From Caldilineae bacterium (GTDB lineage Bacteria; Chloroflexota; Anaerolineae; DUEN01), in contig DUEN01000023.1 of the NCBI GenBank assembly GCA_011176545.1, positions 1 through 48,289 on the forward strand: 48,289 nt of DNA, given 5' to 3'. Position numbers and translations under genes: made by a program. This document shows positions 8,982 through 17,238 of the stretch, piece by piece (the stretch's first letter is position 1; each line of letters starts with the position of its first letter). The notes under the pieces were generated by a model that saw nothing but the letters and a program-made list of their open reading frames with translations, made no database searches and was not told the origin of the DNA.

Positions 8982-9040
8982 GTGTCTGAAAAGCGCGACG
9001 AGGAACCACTAAGGCACCAAGCCCCCAAAATAGAGAAGCC
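8982..9040 (+). repeat. Dispersed repeat GTGTCTGAAAAGCGCGA / AACCACYAAGGCACYAAG, copy A
   Basis: This copy reads GTGTCTGAAAAGCGCGA, then GAGGAACCACTAAGGCACC, then AAGCCCCCAAAA. Closely similar words occur on the opposite strand at 27672-27730 and 25478-25512, and partial copies at 27583-27620 and 38228-38255. All copies are intergenic. Confidence 0.7.
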
Positions 9041-9070
9041 CGAAAGTGGGAAAGGAGTGCATCTCTTCGA

Positions 9071-9095
9071 GGGGCGACCAGCCGGTCGCCCCTAC
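9071..9095. repeat. Hairpin repeat of the GTAGGGGCG type
   Basis: GGGGCGACC (9071-9079), a four-base loop and GGTCGCCCC (9084-9092) form a perfect 9-bp hairpin followed by TAC. The same framework with different inner bases occurs at 32260-32281 and 38378-38407. Confidence 0.65.
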
Positions 9096-9251
9096 TTTGT
9101 CAGGTCTATGACGTTAGGGGCGCAGCATCGCCGCGCTCGTTGTGAAAGATGGGCGAGCACTGCTGCACCTCCACAAGGCTGTGCAGTACATTTCGCTCCA
9201 TAGGCTCTGAGGATTACTCCCGGGGCACTTCCTCGGGATGGAGGAGCCGTG

Positions 9252-9257
9252 TATAAT
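9252..9257 (+). promoter_or_regulatory. -10 box of a probable pepA promoter
   Basis: TATAAT is a perfect -10 hexamer 68 bases upstream of the pepA ATG. The -35 candidate (TTCCTC, 9229-9234, 17-base spacer) is poor. Confidence 0.4.
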
Positions 9258-9325
9258 CGCGACATACCCTCGCCTGTGAGGACGGGAGGACCCGGATCTC
9301 AAGCGTTCTGAAGGGAGGTAGAGAG

Positions 9326-10828
9326 ATGGAGATCGTCGTCCAGCAGGGGAACATCGTACAGCAAGAGGCCGATCTGCTGGTGGTCAACCTCTTCGAGGGC
9401 GTCACGGAGCCGGGTGGCGCTACGGGCGCGGTGGATAAGGCGCTGAACGGCGCCATTCGGGAGGTGATCGCCGCCGGGGACTTCACGGGCAAGCGAGATA
9501 GCAGCGTGGTCTTATACACACGCGGGGTGATCCCGGCCCCGCGCGTCCTGGTGGTCGGCCTGGGGCCGGCCGAGAAGTTCACCCTCAACGAGGCCCGACG
9601 GGCAGCGGGCGTCGCCGCCAAGCGAGCTCGAGAGCTCGGCGTCAAGCATATCGCTTCCATCGTCCACGGCGGCGGCGTGGGAGGATTATCCGTGGACGAT
9701 GCCGCGCAGGCCGTGGTTGAGGGGACCATCCTGGCGCTGTATCGCTTCCGCAAGCACGTGCCGGAGCCGGAGGAGGACGAGGATCCCGAGCGGATGACGC
9801 TGGTGGAGTTCGACGCGACCAAAGTGCCCGTCGTCGAGGAGGGGGCGACGCGAGGTCGCGTGATCGCCGAGGCCGTCTGCTTCGCACGCGACCTGGTCAA
9901 CGAGCCGGCGAACTACATGACCCCGATGATGATGGCTCATCGGGCGCGCGAGATGGCCCAGACTGTGGGGCTCCAGTGTACCGTGCTTGAGGAAGCCCAC
10001 ATGCGTGACCTGGGCATGGGCCTTTTGTTGGGCGTGGCAGCCGGATCTGACGAGCCGCCGCGTTTCATCATCCTGGAACACCGCTCCGGGCGCACTGATC
10101 TCCCAACCATCGTCTTGGTGGGTAAGGGGATCACATTCGACTCCGGCGGCATCAGCCTGAAGCGCAGTGAGGATATGTGGCGTATGAAGGGGGACATGGG
10201 TGGTGCGGCGGCCGTCCTGGGCGCGATGCAGGCGGTGGCTCGTCTGGATCTCCCGTTGCGGGTCATCGGCCTGGCGCCGTGCACGGAGAACCTCCCCAGT
10301 GGACACGCCATCAAGCCTGGGGATGTGCTTACCGGCATGGGCGGGAAGACGGTGGAGATCATTAGTACCGACGCGGAGGGACGACTCATCCTAGCTGATG
10401 CGTTAACGTATGCTGATCGGTACAGGCCGGACGCCGTGGTGGACTTGGCGACGCTGACCGGCGCGATCGGTGTGGCTCTGGGGAAGCAGGCTGCCGGGCT
10501 GTTCTCTAACGATGATGGGCTGGCCGATCGTCTGCTGCGCGCCACGGAGCGCTCAGGTGAGCGGGCGTGGCGGATGCCCCTTTATGATGAATATAAGGAG
10601 GCGATCAAGAGTGATGTGGCGGAGGTGAAGAACTCCGGCGGGCGCTATGCTGGCGTGGGGAGCAGCGCCAAGTTCCTGGAGCACTTCACGACGGGATATC
10701 CCTGGGCACATCTGGACATCGCGGCGATGACGATGAGCGATGAGGAGACGCCGTTGGGGCCGAAGGGGGCGACCGGCTATGGGGTTCGTTTGCTGACCGA
10801 ATTTCTCAGGGATTGGGCCCGCGGTTGA
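9326..10828 (+). CDS. pepA: Leucyl aminopeptidase (peptidase family M17)
   Basis: The 500-residue protein has the variable N-terminal macro-like domain and the M17 catalytic domain. VGKGITFDSGG (265-275) supplies metal and substrate ligands K267 and D272. STDAEGRL (347-354) is the family signature, with D349 and E351 as metal ligands and R353 in the active site. The enzyme is a cytoplasmic hexameric di-metal aminopeptidase that removes N-terminal residues during peptide turnover. The start follows GAAGGGAGGTAGAGAG. The gene stands alone, ends at a strong bidirectional terminator and converges on the anti-sigma candidate. PepA in some bacteria also binds DNA, but nothing here indicates that. 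Confidence 0.96.
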   Translation: MEIVVQQGNIVQQEADLLVVNLFEGVTEPGGATGAVDKALNGAIREVIAAGDFTGKRDSSVVLYTRGVIPAPRVLVVGLGPAEKFTLNEARRAAGVAAKRARELGVKHIASIVHGGGVGGLSVDDAAQAVVEGTILALYRFRKHVPEPEEDEDPERMTLVEFDATKVPVVEEGATRGRVIAEAVCFARDLVNEPANYMTPMMMAHRAREMAQTVGLQCTVLEEAHMRDLGMGLLLGVAAGSDEPPRFIILEHRSGRTDLPTIVLVGKGITFDSGGISLKRSEDMWRMKGDMGGAAAVLGAMQAVARLDLPLRVIGLAPCTENLPSGHAIKPGDVLTGMGGKTVEIISTDAEGRLILADALTYADRYRPDAVVDLATLTGAIGVALGKQAAGLFSNDDGLADRLLRATERSGERAWRMPLYDEYKEAIKSDVAEVKNSGGRYAGVGSSAKFLEHFTTGYPWAHLDIAAMTMSDEETPLGPKGATGYGVRLLTEFLRDWARG

Positions 10829-10833
10829 AAAGA

Positions 10834-10865
10834 GTGACCGGCACCTTATGGGTGCCGGTCACTTT
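10834..10865. terminator. Bidirectional terminator between pepA and the sigma-factor locus
   Basis: GTGACCGGCACC (10834-10845) and GGTGCCGGTCAC (10851-10862) form a perfect 12-bp stem with a five-base loop. TTT follows on the plus strand and TCTTTTC on the minus strand, so both convergent genes can use it. Confidence 0.8.
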
Positions 10866-10867
10866 CC

Positions 10868-11266
10868 TCAGCTCGGAAGCACCTGTCGTGCCCGACTGCT
10901 GTGTCGGCTATGAATCAGGTAGGCGATGACGCCGAGCACGGACACCGCCGAGCCCACCGCGGCCGCGCCCAACATCCATTGGCGTCGCGGGATACGCTGT
11001 GGGTGGCCCGCGGCGGCCTGGCGGGCGAGCTTACGCTGCGCGGCCTCCACCAGGCCGCGATGCAGGTGCGCTCGATACGCCTCCCGCGGCCGCACCGGCT
11101 GGAGAACTTCCGCCAGCTCGCGGGCGAGTTCCATCAGAGGGTCTGCTTCTTCGGCCATCTCGGGTGGTAGCTCCATCAAAGGAACCGCCTTGGCATGGCC
11201 CTGCAAGAGCCTCTCTATGTAAACGTTTAATAACTCCGTCAATTCCTTGGTACCCCACTTGCGCAT
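10868..11266 (-). CDS. Small single-pass membrane protein, candidate anti-sigma factor
   Basis: I recognise no named family in this 132-residue protein. The N-terminal 65 residues are acidic and helical (ELTELLNVYIERLLQG, PPEMAEEADPLMELA). A basic, Arg-rich stretch leads into one hydrophobic helix at about 98-118 (MLGAAAVGSAVSVLGVIAYLI), and a short basic tail follows. It is encoded 118 bases downstream of the ECF sigma factor on the same strand, the usual place for a membrane anti-sigma partner. The zinc-binding HxxxCxxC motif of ZAS-type anti-sigma factors is absent. The role is therefore inferred from position and topology only. The start ATG lacks an obvious ribosome-binding site (GGGAGAAGGTT precedes it). 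Confidence 0.6.
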   Translation of the reverse strand: MRKWGTKELTELLNVYIERLLQGHAKAVPLMELPPEMAEEADPLMELARELAEVLQPVRPREAYRAHLHRGLVEAAQRKLARQAAAGHPQRIPRRQWMLGAAAVGSAVSVLGVIAYLIHSRHSSRARQVLPS

Positions 11267-11384
11267 AACCTTCTCCCTGCCAGGCTTGCTCGATCCCCTC
11301 GCAAGCCATTTCCTCAGTGCCCCTCCCTCCCTTTTTTATTGAGGTGACTAAACGGGTTAAAAGTCCAATGCCGAGGAGATCTTC

Positions 11385-12020
11385 TCAAAACCCGCGCGAA
11401 CGCAGATCATCGCGCAGGGCGATTAACGTGCGATGATACAGCGATTTAATCGCTCCCTCCGTCCTCCCCATGATGCGGCCGATTTCAGCGTTGGACAGCC
11501 GCTCCCCGAACTTGAGGATCAGCAGCTGTTGGCGATCTGGAGGCAGACGGCGGATGGCCTCGAGGAGCGCTTCCTGCTCCTCGTTTCGCTCCACCTCCTG
11601 TTCCGGGCTGCTGCCCGGCGCCGAGAGGCGGAGGAGCCCATCCAGGGAGACCAGTCGGTGTCGGCTGCGGTCCCGATGCCAGTTCGCCACCAGGTTGTGA
11701 GCGATCCGGTACAACCATGCCGAGAATGGCACGCCGCGGTCCACGTACCGATCGATGTGATCCAGTGCCCGAAAGAAGGTTCGCGCCGTCAGGTCCTCAG
11801 CATCGTGATGATTACCGATCCGGTAGTATATGTAATTGTAGATGCGGTCAACGTACCGCTCGTAGAGCTCGCCGAAGGCTTCAGGATCGACCTTGGCACG
11901 CTCTACCAATTGGGATTCGCTCTCGTTTTGCGACACGGCAGGGTCCTGATCAGACCCCTCGGCGCGTTCGCGATGGCACATCGTACAACACCGGAGGGAC
12001 TGAAAGGTTACGTGGGGCAT
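11385..12020 (-). CDS. ECF-type RNA polymerase sigma factor
   Basis: The 211-residue protein has sigma region 2 at about 37-105 (AFGELYERYVDRIYNYIYYR, DAEDLTARTFFRAL, FSAWLYRIAHNLVANWHR). After a linker comes region 4 at about 150-205 (LPPDRQQLLILKFGE, NAEIGRIMGRTEGAIKSLYHR). It redirects RNA polymerase to a regulon not identifiable here. The family resembles sigma factors paired with small membrane proteins, and such a gene follows it. The start is uncertain: the ATG at 12020 has no clear ribosome-binding site, and a downstream ATG (11981) or GTG would still keep region 2 intact. A well-formed promoter within an inverted repeat lies just upstream (12056-12100). Confidence 0.9.
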   Translation of the reverse strand: MPHVTFQSLRCCTMCHRERAEGSDQDPAVSQNESESQLVERAKVDPEAFGELYERYVDRIYNYIYYRIGNHHDAEDLTARTFFRALDHIDRYVDRGVPFSAWLYRIAHNLVANWHRDRSRHRLVSLDGLLRLSAPGSSPEQEVERNEEQEALLEAIRRLPPDRQQLLILKFGERLSNAEIGRIMGRTEGAIKSLYHRTLIALRDDLRSRGF

Positions 12021-12055
12021 TATGTCGATGGAAGGTGATCGCCCATCGTGGCAGG

Positions 12056-12084
12056 AGTATAACGCAGAAGGCTGGCGCGGTCAA
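12056..12084 (-). promoter_or_regulatory. Sigma-70 promoter of the ECF sigma-factor gene
   Basis: TTGACC (12079-12084) and TATACT (12056-12061) are separated by exactly 17 bases on the minus strand. Initiation near 12049 gives a leader of roughly 29 bases to the start at 12020. The -35 hexamer is in the loop of the 12065-12100 inverted repeat. Confidence 0.7.
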
Positions 12085-12100
12085 TCGCGCCAGCCTTCTG
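12065..12100. repeat. Perfect 15-bp inverted repeat around the sigma-factor promoter -35 box
   Basis: CAGAAGGCTGGCGCG (12065-12079) and CGCGCCAGCCTTCTG (12086-12100) are exact complements around a six-base centre, GTCAAT. There is no T-run on the minus strand, so a conventional terminator is not the best reading. An operator, or a terminator stem for the upstream degV-family transcript, are both possible. Confidence 0.75.
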
Positions 12101-12267
12101 GACGTAGCGCCGTTTTTAGGCTTCCGTTCCCGGGCCGCTACAGGGGTTGTTCCTACATAAGGCGTTTAATTCAAAGGAGAGGGCACCCCTTGTGGGCGTC
12201 CCGTCAAGTTCTCCTCGAAGGATCTGGGTGGATGGCCTAAGTGTTGTGAGTTGAGGCCTGGCTTGCC

Positions 12268-13125
12268 TCATCCTTCCTCTGGAAGCATCGGCATCATAGC
12301 GATGCCGACGGTCCCGGGCCCGACGTGGGTCCCCAGTACAGGGCCAATCTGGGATAGGAGCAGATGCTCGCAGTCCAAACGCTCCCGGGCCTGTTGGGCG
12401 ATATATTCGGCCTCATTAGGAGCTTGTGCGTGTAAGACGCCCACCCGATGGGGGCAGCCGGCCGCTTGGGCCCGTTGTGCGGCGATCTCGATCATGCGGT
12501 CGATCGCCTTGCGCCGCGTGCGGACCCGTTCGAGCAAGTCCACCCGCCCGCCTCGCAACGTCAGCAGGGGTTTGATCCTGAGGAGCGTCCCCACCAGCGC
12601 CTGGGCCCCGCCGATGCGTCCCCCCTTCTGCAGGTATTCCAGCGTGTCCACGACGAATAGGACGCTGATCTTGGGCAAAAGCTTCTCGATCCGTTGGGCG
12701 ATTTCCTGCCGGGTGGCGCCTGCCTTCGCCATGCGGGCGGCCTCCTCGACGGCCAGGCCGAGTCCCATGGACGTGATGCGCGAATCGATCACCGTGATGG
12801 GCACATCGCCCAAGGTCTCTTTCGCCCTGATGGCCGACTCGTATGTACCGCTGAGGTCGGAGGAGATCACGATACAGACGACCTCGTCGCCCTCCCGTAT
12901 CGCCTCTTCGAAGACCTTCAGGAAGTCAGCGGGAGGCGGCTGCGAGGTGGTAGGCAGGGTAGGGCTGCTCTTCAGGCGCTCGAAGAAAGCGTCTGAAGAG
13001 ATGTCGATCCTGTCCAGCAGCACTTCCTCGCCGAAGATCACTCGTAGAGGGACGATTTGAATGTCCAGCTCCTTCGCGAGATCTTCGGGGATGTCGCTGG
13101 TAGAGTCTGTAACGATACGGACCAT
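12268..13125 (-). CDS. DegV family fatty-acid-binding protein
   Basis: The 285-residue protein starts MVRIVTDSTSDIP, the canonical DegV N-terminus. The ATG at 13125 is preceded by AGGAGGTATT, so the longer open frame upstream is not used. Conserved lipid-carboxylate contacts are visible: TTSQPP (59-64) and SSDLSGTYESA (88-98). VIDSR starts the second lobe. In Gram-positives DegV/FakB proteins bind fatty acids and hand them to the kinase FakA for phosphorylation. No FakA gene is in this window, so participation in that route is only inferred from family membership. Confidence 0.92.
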   Translation of the reverse strand: MVRIVTDSTSDIPEDLAKELDIQIVPLRVIFGEEVLLDRIDISSDAFFERLKSSPTLPTTSQPPPADFLKVFEEAIREGDEVVCIVISSDLSGTYESAIRAKETLGDVPITVIDSRITSMGLGLAVEEAARMAKAGATRQEIAQRIEKLLPKISVLFVVDTLEYLQKGGRIGGAQALVGTLLRIKPLLTLRGGRVDLLERVRTRRKAIDRMIEIAAQRAQAAGCPHRVGVLHAQAPNEAEYIAQQARERLDCEHLLLSQIGPVLGTHVGPGTVGIAMMPMLPEEG

Positions 13126-13380
13126 AATACCTCCTGATGGACAATAGATGATCTTGACGGACAAAGTGCCGCCGTTCGGATGATGAGTCTTGGTGATAGG
13201 GCACAAGGAGGCGCTTTGATGGCTGACGTGCACGGGGGATGAAAGCGGCAAGGGATCAGCATTGATCACCTGATCACTTGTCAGGGCATCTGGGAGAGGC
13301 ACCGTTGGCTCTCTTGAGCTCGCGGGCCCCACCCCGGGGCCTAATGCTCGCGTTGCCGGAGGACGGCGGGATGAAGCGCG

Positions 13381-14793
13381 TTAATAGGCCCCCCGGCCGC
13401 GCAGGACGACGCCGATCGTCTTCCACAGAATGCGGAGGTCAAGCAAGGGAGAGTAATGCTGAATGTAGTACAGGTCGTCCTCCGTGTGCAGGTGCATCGC
13501 GCGGTCGCTTCGCCCATTCACCTGCCACCACCCGGTGATCCCAGGAGGGACGGCGAAGCGTTTATGCTGCCAGGCCTCATACTGTGCCACCAGCCAGGGG
13601 AGCTCTGGCCGCGGCCCCACCACGCTCATCTCGCCCTTGATTACGTTAAAGAGCTGAGGCAGCTCATCTAAGCTGGTGCGCCGCAGGAATCGCCCCACGC
13701 GCGTGACCCGCGGGTCATCCGGGCGTTTGTACAGGATGTGGCCTTCCTTGTCCCGCTGGATGACCTCGTGCAAGCGCTGTTCCGCGTCGACGTACATTGA
13801 GCGGAATTTGTACATCCAGAACAATCGGCCATTCTCGCCCACGCGCTGCTGCTTGAAGATGGCAGGGCCGGGCGAATCGATCCGGATGGCGATGGCGATG
13901 ATAAGCATGAGGGGGCTACATAATATCAACATGATCCCGGCCACAGCCAGGTCCAACGCCCGCTTGATCAGACGGTTAAATCCACTGATCGCGGGGTCAC
14001 GCAGCCCGATAAGGGGAATGCCGTTCAGATCGTCGATCGTGGCCCGGAAGAAGGCCAAGTCCATCAAGTCGGGCACCACGCGCACCTGCACGGGCAGCGT
14101 CTGCAACTCCAGCACCAGCTTTTCGATGAACTGATGGGCCCGCAGGGGGAGGGCAAAGATCACCTCATCCACTTGGTGCTCGCGGACCAGCGCGGGGACA
14201 TCGCGAATGGTGCCCAGTACGCGAGCGCCCTCCCACTCTTTGCCTTGCTTATCCGGATCGTCGTCCGCGTAGCCGATGAGGTGACACCCGCTCCAGCTCG
14301 TCTCTGGCAGGCGGCGGGCGACCTCCCGTCCCACCTTGCCCGCGCCCACGATGAGCACGCGCGGGGTGTAGCGATGTCCGCCGAGGCGTCGCATCAGCAC
14401 CCGCAGGCTCAGGTGGAAGACGGTCAGCAGGATGAGGTCGAACGTGGCGAAGTAGAGGAAGAGCCGACGCGGGACATCGCGATAGGACAGGTAGAGGATA
14501 CCGGCCAGGACCAGCGAAGCCAGGCCGATGCCTGTCACGATGGCCTGTAGCTCCCCGACGACACGCCAGGTACGCCGCGCGTCATACAGGCCGACCAGGC
14601 CAAGCAGCATGGGCCAGAGGAAAGCCACCACGACGTAAATAGGCACAGGCACGCGGACGAAGGGTGGCGTGAGCCGGACACCCCAAGGGATGTGATAGCG
14701 CGCTTTGGAAGCGAGGAAGAGGGCCGCCAGGGTCAACAAGACGTCGGCACAGATGAGGAGGAGAAGGTAATTGGTACTGTATTGTCTGCGCAT
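13381..14793 (-). CDS. Undecaprenyl-phosphate sugar phosphotransferase (exopolysaccharide initiation)
   Basis: The 470-residue protein has the WbaP-like layout: four to five N-terminal membrane helices (residues 1-125), a Rossmann-like CoA-binding domain starting near 143 (RVLIVGAGKVGREVA), a fifth helix near 285-305, and the catalytic bacterial sugar-transferase domain. The catalytic part shows KRALDLAVA, RIDSPGPAIFKQQRVG, KFRSM, DELPQLFNV and GPRPELP. It transfers a hexose-1-phosphate from a nucleotide sugar to the lipid carrier, the first step of exopolysaccharide or glycan assembly. No other polysaccharide genes flank it here. GGGAGCCC precedes the ATG. Confidence 0.93.
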   Translation of the reverse strand: MRRQYSTNYLLLLICADVLLTLAALFLASKARYHIPWGVRLTPPFVRVPVPIYVVVAFLWPMLLGLVGLYDARRTWRVVGELQAIVTGIGLASLVLAGILYLSYRDVPRRLFLYFATFDLILLTVFHLSLRVLMRRLGGHRYTPRVLIVGAGKVGREVARRLPETSWSGCHLIGYADDDPDKQGKEWEGARVLGTIRDVPALVREHQVDEVIFALPLRAHQFIEKLVLELQTLPVQVRVVPDLMDLAFFRATIDDLNGIPLIGLRDPAISGFNRLIKRALDLAVAGIMLILCSPLMLIIAIAIRIDSPGPAIFKQQRVGENGRLFWMYKFRSMYVDAEQRLHEVIQRDKEGHILYKRPDDPRVTRVGRFLRRTSLDELPQLFNVIKGEMSVVGPRPELPWLVAQYEAWQHKRFAVPPGITGWWQVNGRSDRAMHLHTEDDLYYIQHYSPLLDLRILWKTIGVVLRGRGAY

Positions 14794-14852
14794 GGGCTCC
14801 CACTCTCGCTAGCCATGAGGTAAAAAGGCCGAGGGAACACCGCATCATATCC

Positions 14853-14882
14853 ATTATACCATGATTCATCCCTTTGTCCCAA
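14853..14882 (-). promoter_or_regulatory. Promoter of the sugar transferase gene
   Basis: TGGTATAAT (14853-14861, minus) is a perfect extended -10 box, with TTGGGA (14877-14882) 18 bases upstream. Transcription near 14846 leaves a 53-base leader. Confidence 0.6.
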
Positions 14883-14983
14883 GTGTTTGACATCTCTATC
14901 GAGCGGCGGCATAATGATGTTTGTATTTTTCTGTCGATACAGCAGCTGGTGGTCTCCCTCTTGGGTGTTGGTGTCCCTAGTGA

Positions 14984-14998
14984 GGTGCAACGCACCTC
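14984..14998. repeat. Palindromic repeat AGGTGCAACGCACCT, copy 2
   Basis: Identical over 15 bases to the repeat at 943-959 (which extends one base further each side). Confidence 0.65.
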
Positions 14999-15066
14999 TA
15001 TAGCGGACATGCGAGATCACCTCGCACTACTCTGTAGCTGTCATCAGCGCAATCTTGTGATGGGCA

Positions 15067-15083
15067 AAGGTGCGTTGTACCTT
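15067..15083. repeat. Palindromic repeat, opposite-orientation copy 3
   Basis: AAGGTGCGTTGTACCTT is the reverse complement of copy 1 with one mismatch. It lies 69 bases after copy 2, so the pair forms a larger inverted arrangement upstream of corA. Confidence 0.6.
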
Positions 15084-15142
15084 CATCAACACAGAGCAGG
15101 GAGACTACCCAGCAGCATGATCTTCTCTATGGAGAGCCTGGC

Positions 15143-16057
15143 GTGACGACTGCGGTGGTGACATACGGCCAGGTCACCTGGGTGGATATCCGACAGCCTA
15201 CGGAAGAGGATATCCAATTCCTTCGTTCACATTATTCCTTTCACCCTCTTGACCTGGAGGACTGCTTGAGCAGGGTCGAGCATCCCAAGCTCGACGAGTA
15301 TGAGGATTATCTCTTCTTCGTCATGCATTTCCCCCTATTCGATCATCAGCGTCAGGTCACGCGTCCCAGCGAGGTCGATTTCTTCATCGGCGCCAATTAC
15401 CTCGTCACCATTCATGATGGCGTGTTAAAGCCGTTGGTGCGGCTGTTTAACCGATGCGAGGAGGACGATGGAGCCCGCCGGGAGTATATGGGCCGCGGGG
15501 CCGGGCGGCTGCTCTACTCGATCCTAGATACCCTCGTGGACTCCATCTTCCCTATGCTGAACAAGATCGGCGCGCACCTGCGCGAGATCGAAGAGGACAT
15601 GTTCACCGAGGATATACGGAAGACCGTGCAATATATCTCCCTTGTGCGTCGGGATATCATCGCCATGCGCCGCGTGATCCGGCCTCAGCTCGCCGTGGTG
15701 GTCGCCCTCGAGCAAAAGGACCGCCCCTTCCTCCAGCGGGAGATGGAAGTGTACTGGGGTGATGTGGCCGACGCCTTCCGACGTGCATGGGAGATTCTGG
15801 AGAATTATCGAGAGGTGATCGAGGGGTTGGCCGATACCTCGGATTCGGTGGCCTCCTATCAGATCAACGAGGTCATGCGCACGCTGACGGTTATCTCCGT
15901 CGTGATGCTTCCCCTGACACTCCTCTCCGGCATCTACGGGATGAACGTCGCCTTGCCGCTCGCGACGCATCCCTGGGCCTTCTTCTTCATTATAGGCGTG
16001 ATGGCGGCTATGACCTTCTTCATGCTGTGGATCTTCTATCGGAGGGGATGGCTGTGA
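15143..16057 (+). CDS. corA: CorA-family magnesium/divalent cation channel
   Basis: The 304-residue protein has the large acidic N-terminal cytoplasmic domain (VTWVDIRQPTEEDIQFL at the start), a long helix, and two C-terminal membrane helices. The signature GMN (266-268, in YGMNVALP) sits at the pore mouth and defines the family. CorA pentamers import Mg2+ and sometimes Co2+ or Ni2+. Translation starts at a GTG with GGAGAG eight bases before it. The stop codon overlaps the GTG start of the RNase D gene (GTGA), which implies translational coupling. Confidence 0.94.
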   Translation: MTTAVVTYGQVTWVDIRQPTEEDIQFLRSHYSFHPLDLEDCLSRVEHPKLDEYEDYLFFVMHFPLFDHQRQVTRPSEVDFFIGANYLVTIHDGVLKPLVRLFNRCEEDDGARREYMGRGAGRLLYSILDTLVDSIFPMLNKIGAHLREIEEDMFTEDIRKTVQYISLVRRDIIAMRRVIRPQLAVVVALEQKDRPFLQREMEVYWGDVADAFRRAWEILENYREVIEGLADTSDSVASYQINEVMRTLTVISVVMLPLTLLSGIYGMNVALPLATHPWAFFFIIGVMAAMTFFMLWIFYRRGWL

Positions 16058-17238
16058 GCTCGCGTTCCCGCCGACATCCCGCCTTGCCTCCTTTGCCGGA
16101 AGAACTGGACCTTCCCCCGCCCCGCTGGGTGCAAACCCCCGCCGAGCTGTCGGATATGCTCGATCGGCTCATGTCCGAGCCGAGAGTCGCCGTTGACACA
16201 GAGGCGGATAGCCTGTTCGTCTATCACTATAAGGTCTGCCTGATCCAGTTTTCCACACCGGATGTGGATTACCTGGTCGATCCCCTGGCGCTGGATGACC
16301 TGAGCCCCCTGGGGGAGCTCTTCGCGACGCCCCGCGTGGAGAAGGTCTTTCACGCGGCGGAGAACGACATCCTGATGCTCAAGCGGGGGTACCAGTTTCG
16401 GTTCGCCAATCTGTTTGACACGATGATCGCCGCCCGCATCCTGGGCTGGCCTCGCGTCGGGCTGGCCGCGTTGCTGGAGGATCGCTTCGGCATCCGTCTG
16501 GATAAGCGCATGCAACGGACCAATTGGGGGCAGCGTCCGTTGAGCCCCGAGCAGATGGCCTACGCTCGCCTGGACACGCGCTATTTGCTACCCCTGCGTG
16601 ACCTTCTCTACCGGGAGCTCCTGGCCCGCGGCCGCCTGGAGGAGGCCCTCGACGCCTTCGAAGCCCTGACGCGCGTCGAGTATGTGGAAAAACCTTTCGA
16701 CCCAGAGGGCTTTCTGCGCATCAACGGCGCGCGCGATCTGACCCCTCGCCAGTTGACCGTGTTGCGCGAGCTGTATCTCTGGCGGGAAGAGTGCGCCCGT
16801 CGCGTGAACCTGCCCCCTTTCAAGGTGTTGTCGGATCGCGCCCTGGTGCTCCTCAGCCAGCATCAGCCGACCACCCTGCAGGCCCTGCGGCGATTGCCGG
16901 GGCTGTTGGGCGCGCTGCGTGCTCGCCGGGGGGGCGAGATCCTGGCCGCCATCCGGCGCGGGCGTCGTGCCCCCCTCTGGACGCCGTCCCCGCGTCAGCC
17001 CAACGGCTCTCTCCGCCCCGACGAGGCGACGTGGGCTCGATACGAGAGGCTGCGTGAATGGCGCAGCCGCAAGGCGCGAGAACGGGGCGTTGATCTTGAC
17101 GTCGTGTTGACCAACGATGTGCTCCTGCGCATCGCGCGGGAGGCCCCGCAATCCATGGAAGAGCTGGAGCGGTTGGGGCTGTTGAGCCCCTGGAAGCTGC
17201 ACTCTTATGGACCTGAATTGCTCAAGGTCATGCGGTGA
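16054..17238 (+). CDS. rnd: Ribonuclease D (DEDDy exonuclease with HRDC domain)
   Basis: This 394-residue protein has a DEDDy exonuclease core: D48 and E50 (DTEAD), D105 (HAAENDILML), then Y170 and D174 in YARLDTRYLL. An HRDC domain follows near 215-295, with a second helical domain to the end, the usual RNase D architecture. It trims 3' ends of tRNA and other structured RNAs. I chose the GTG at 16054 because it is eight bases from GGAGG and overlaps the corA stop; an ATG at 16048 is the alternative. The TGA stop lies inside the terminal inverted repeat of the element at 17235-17362, so the native 3' end may have been altered. Confidence 0.93.
   Translation: MSSRSRRHPALPPLPEELDLPPPRWVQTPAELSDMLDRLMSEPRVAVDTEADSLFVYHYKVCLIQFSTPDVDYLVDPLALDDLSPLGELFATPRVEKVFHAAENDILMLKRGYQFRFANLFDTMIAARILGWPRVGLAALLEDRFGIRLDKRMQRTNWGQRPLSPEQMAYARLDTRYLLPLRDLLYRELLARGRLEEALDAFEALTRVEYVEKPFDPEGFLRINGARDLTPRQLTVLRELYLWREECARRVNLPPFKVLSDRALVLLSQHQPTTLQALRRLPGLLGALRARRGGEILAAIRRGRRAPLWTPSPRQPNGSLRPDEATWARYERLREWRSRKARERGVDLDVVLTNDVLLRIAREAPQSMEELERLGLLSPWKLHSYGPELLKVMR

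Larger units (their letters stand above)
8862..9325. other. Divergent intergenic region between rbsK and pepA
   Basis: The 464 bases hold the rbsK promoter (8947-8976, minus), one copy of the AACCACYAAGGCACYAAG repeat (8982-9040), a palindromic hairpin repeat (9071-9095) and a weak pepA promoter (-10 TATAAT at 9252-9257). No coding sequence is supported. Confidence 0.7.
12021..12267 (-). other. Region between degV-family gene and sigma-factor gene
   Basis: About 250 bases carry the sigma-factor promoter and its inverted repeat. The remainder (12101-12267) shows no gene or strong structure. Confidence 0.6.
14794..15142. other. Divergent intergenic region between sugar transferase and corA
   Basis: The 349 bases contain the minus-strand extended -10 promoter and two palindromic AGGTGC repeats (14984-14998 and 15067-15083). 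I found no plus-strand promoter for corA and no credible small gene. Confidence 0.65.

Noticed and set aside
12065-12100. Simple rho-independent terminator for the degV-family gene
   Set aside because: No T-run follows on the minus strand and the loop carries a consensus -35 box; terminator function is possible but not the main reading.
14874-15146. 90-residue frame upstream of corA
   Set aside because: It overlaps palindromic repeats and the corA start, and has no start signal or family similarity.
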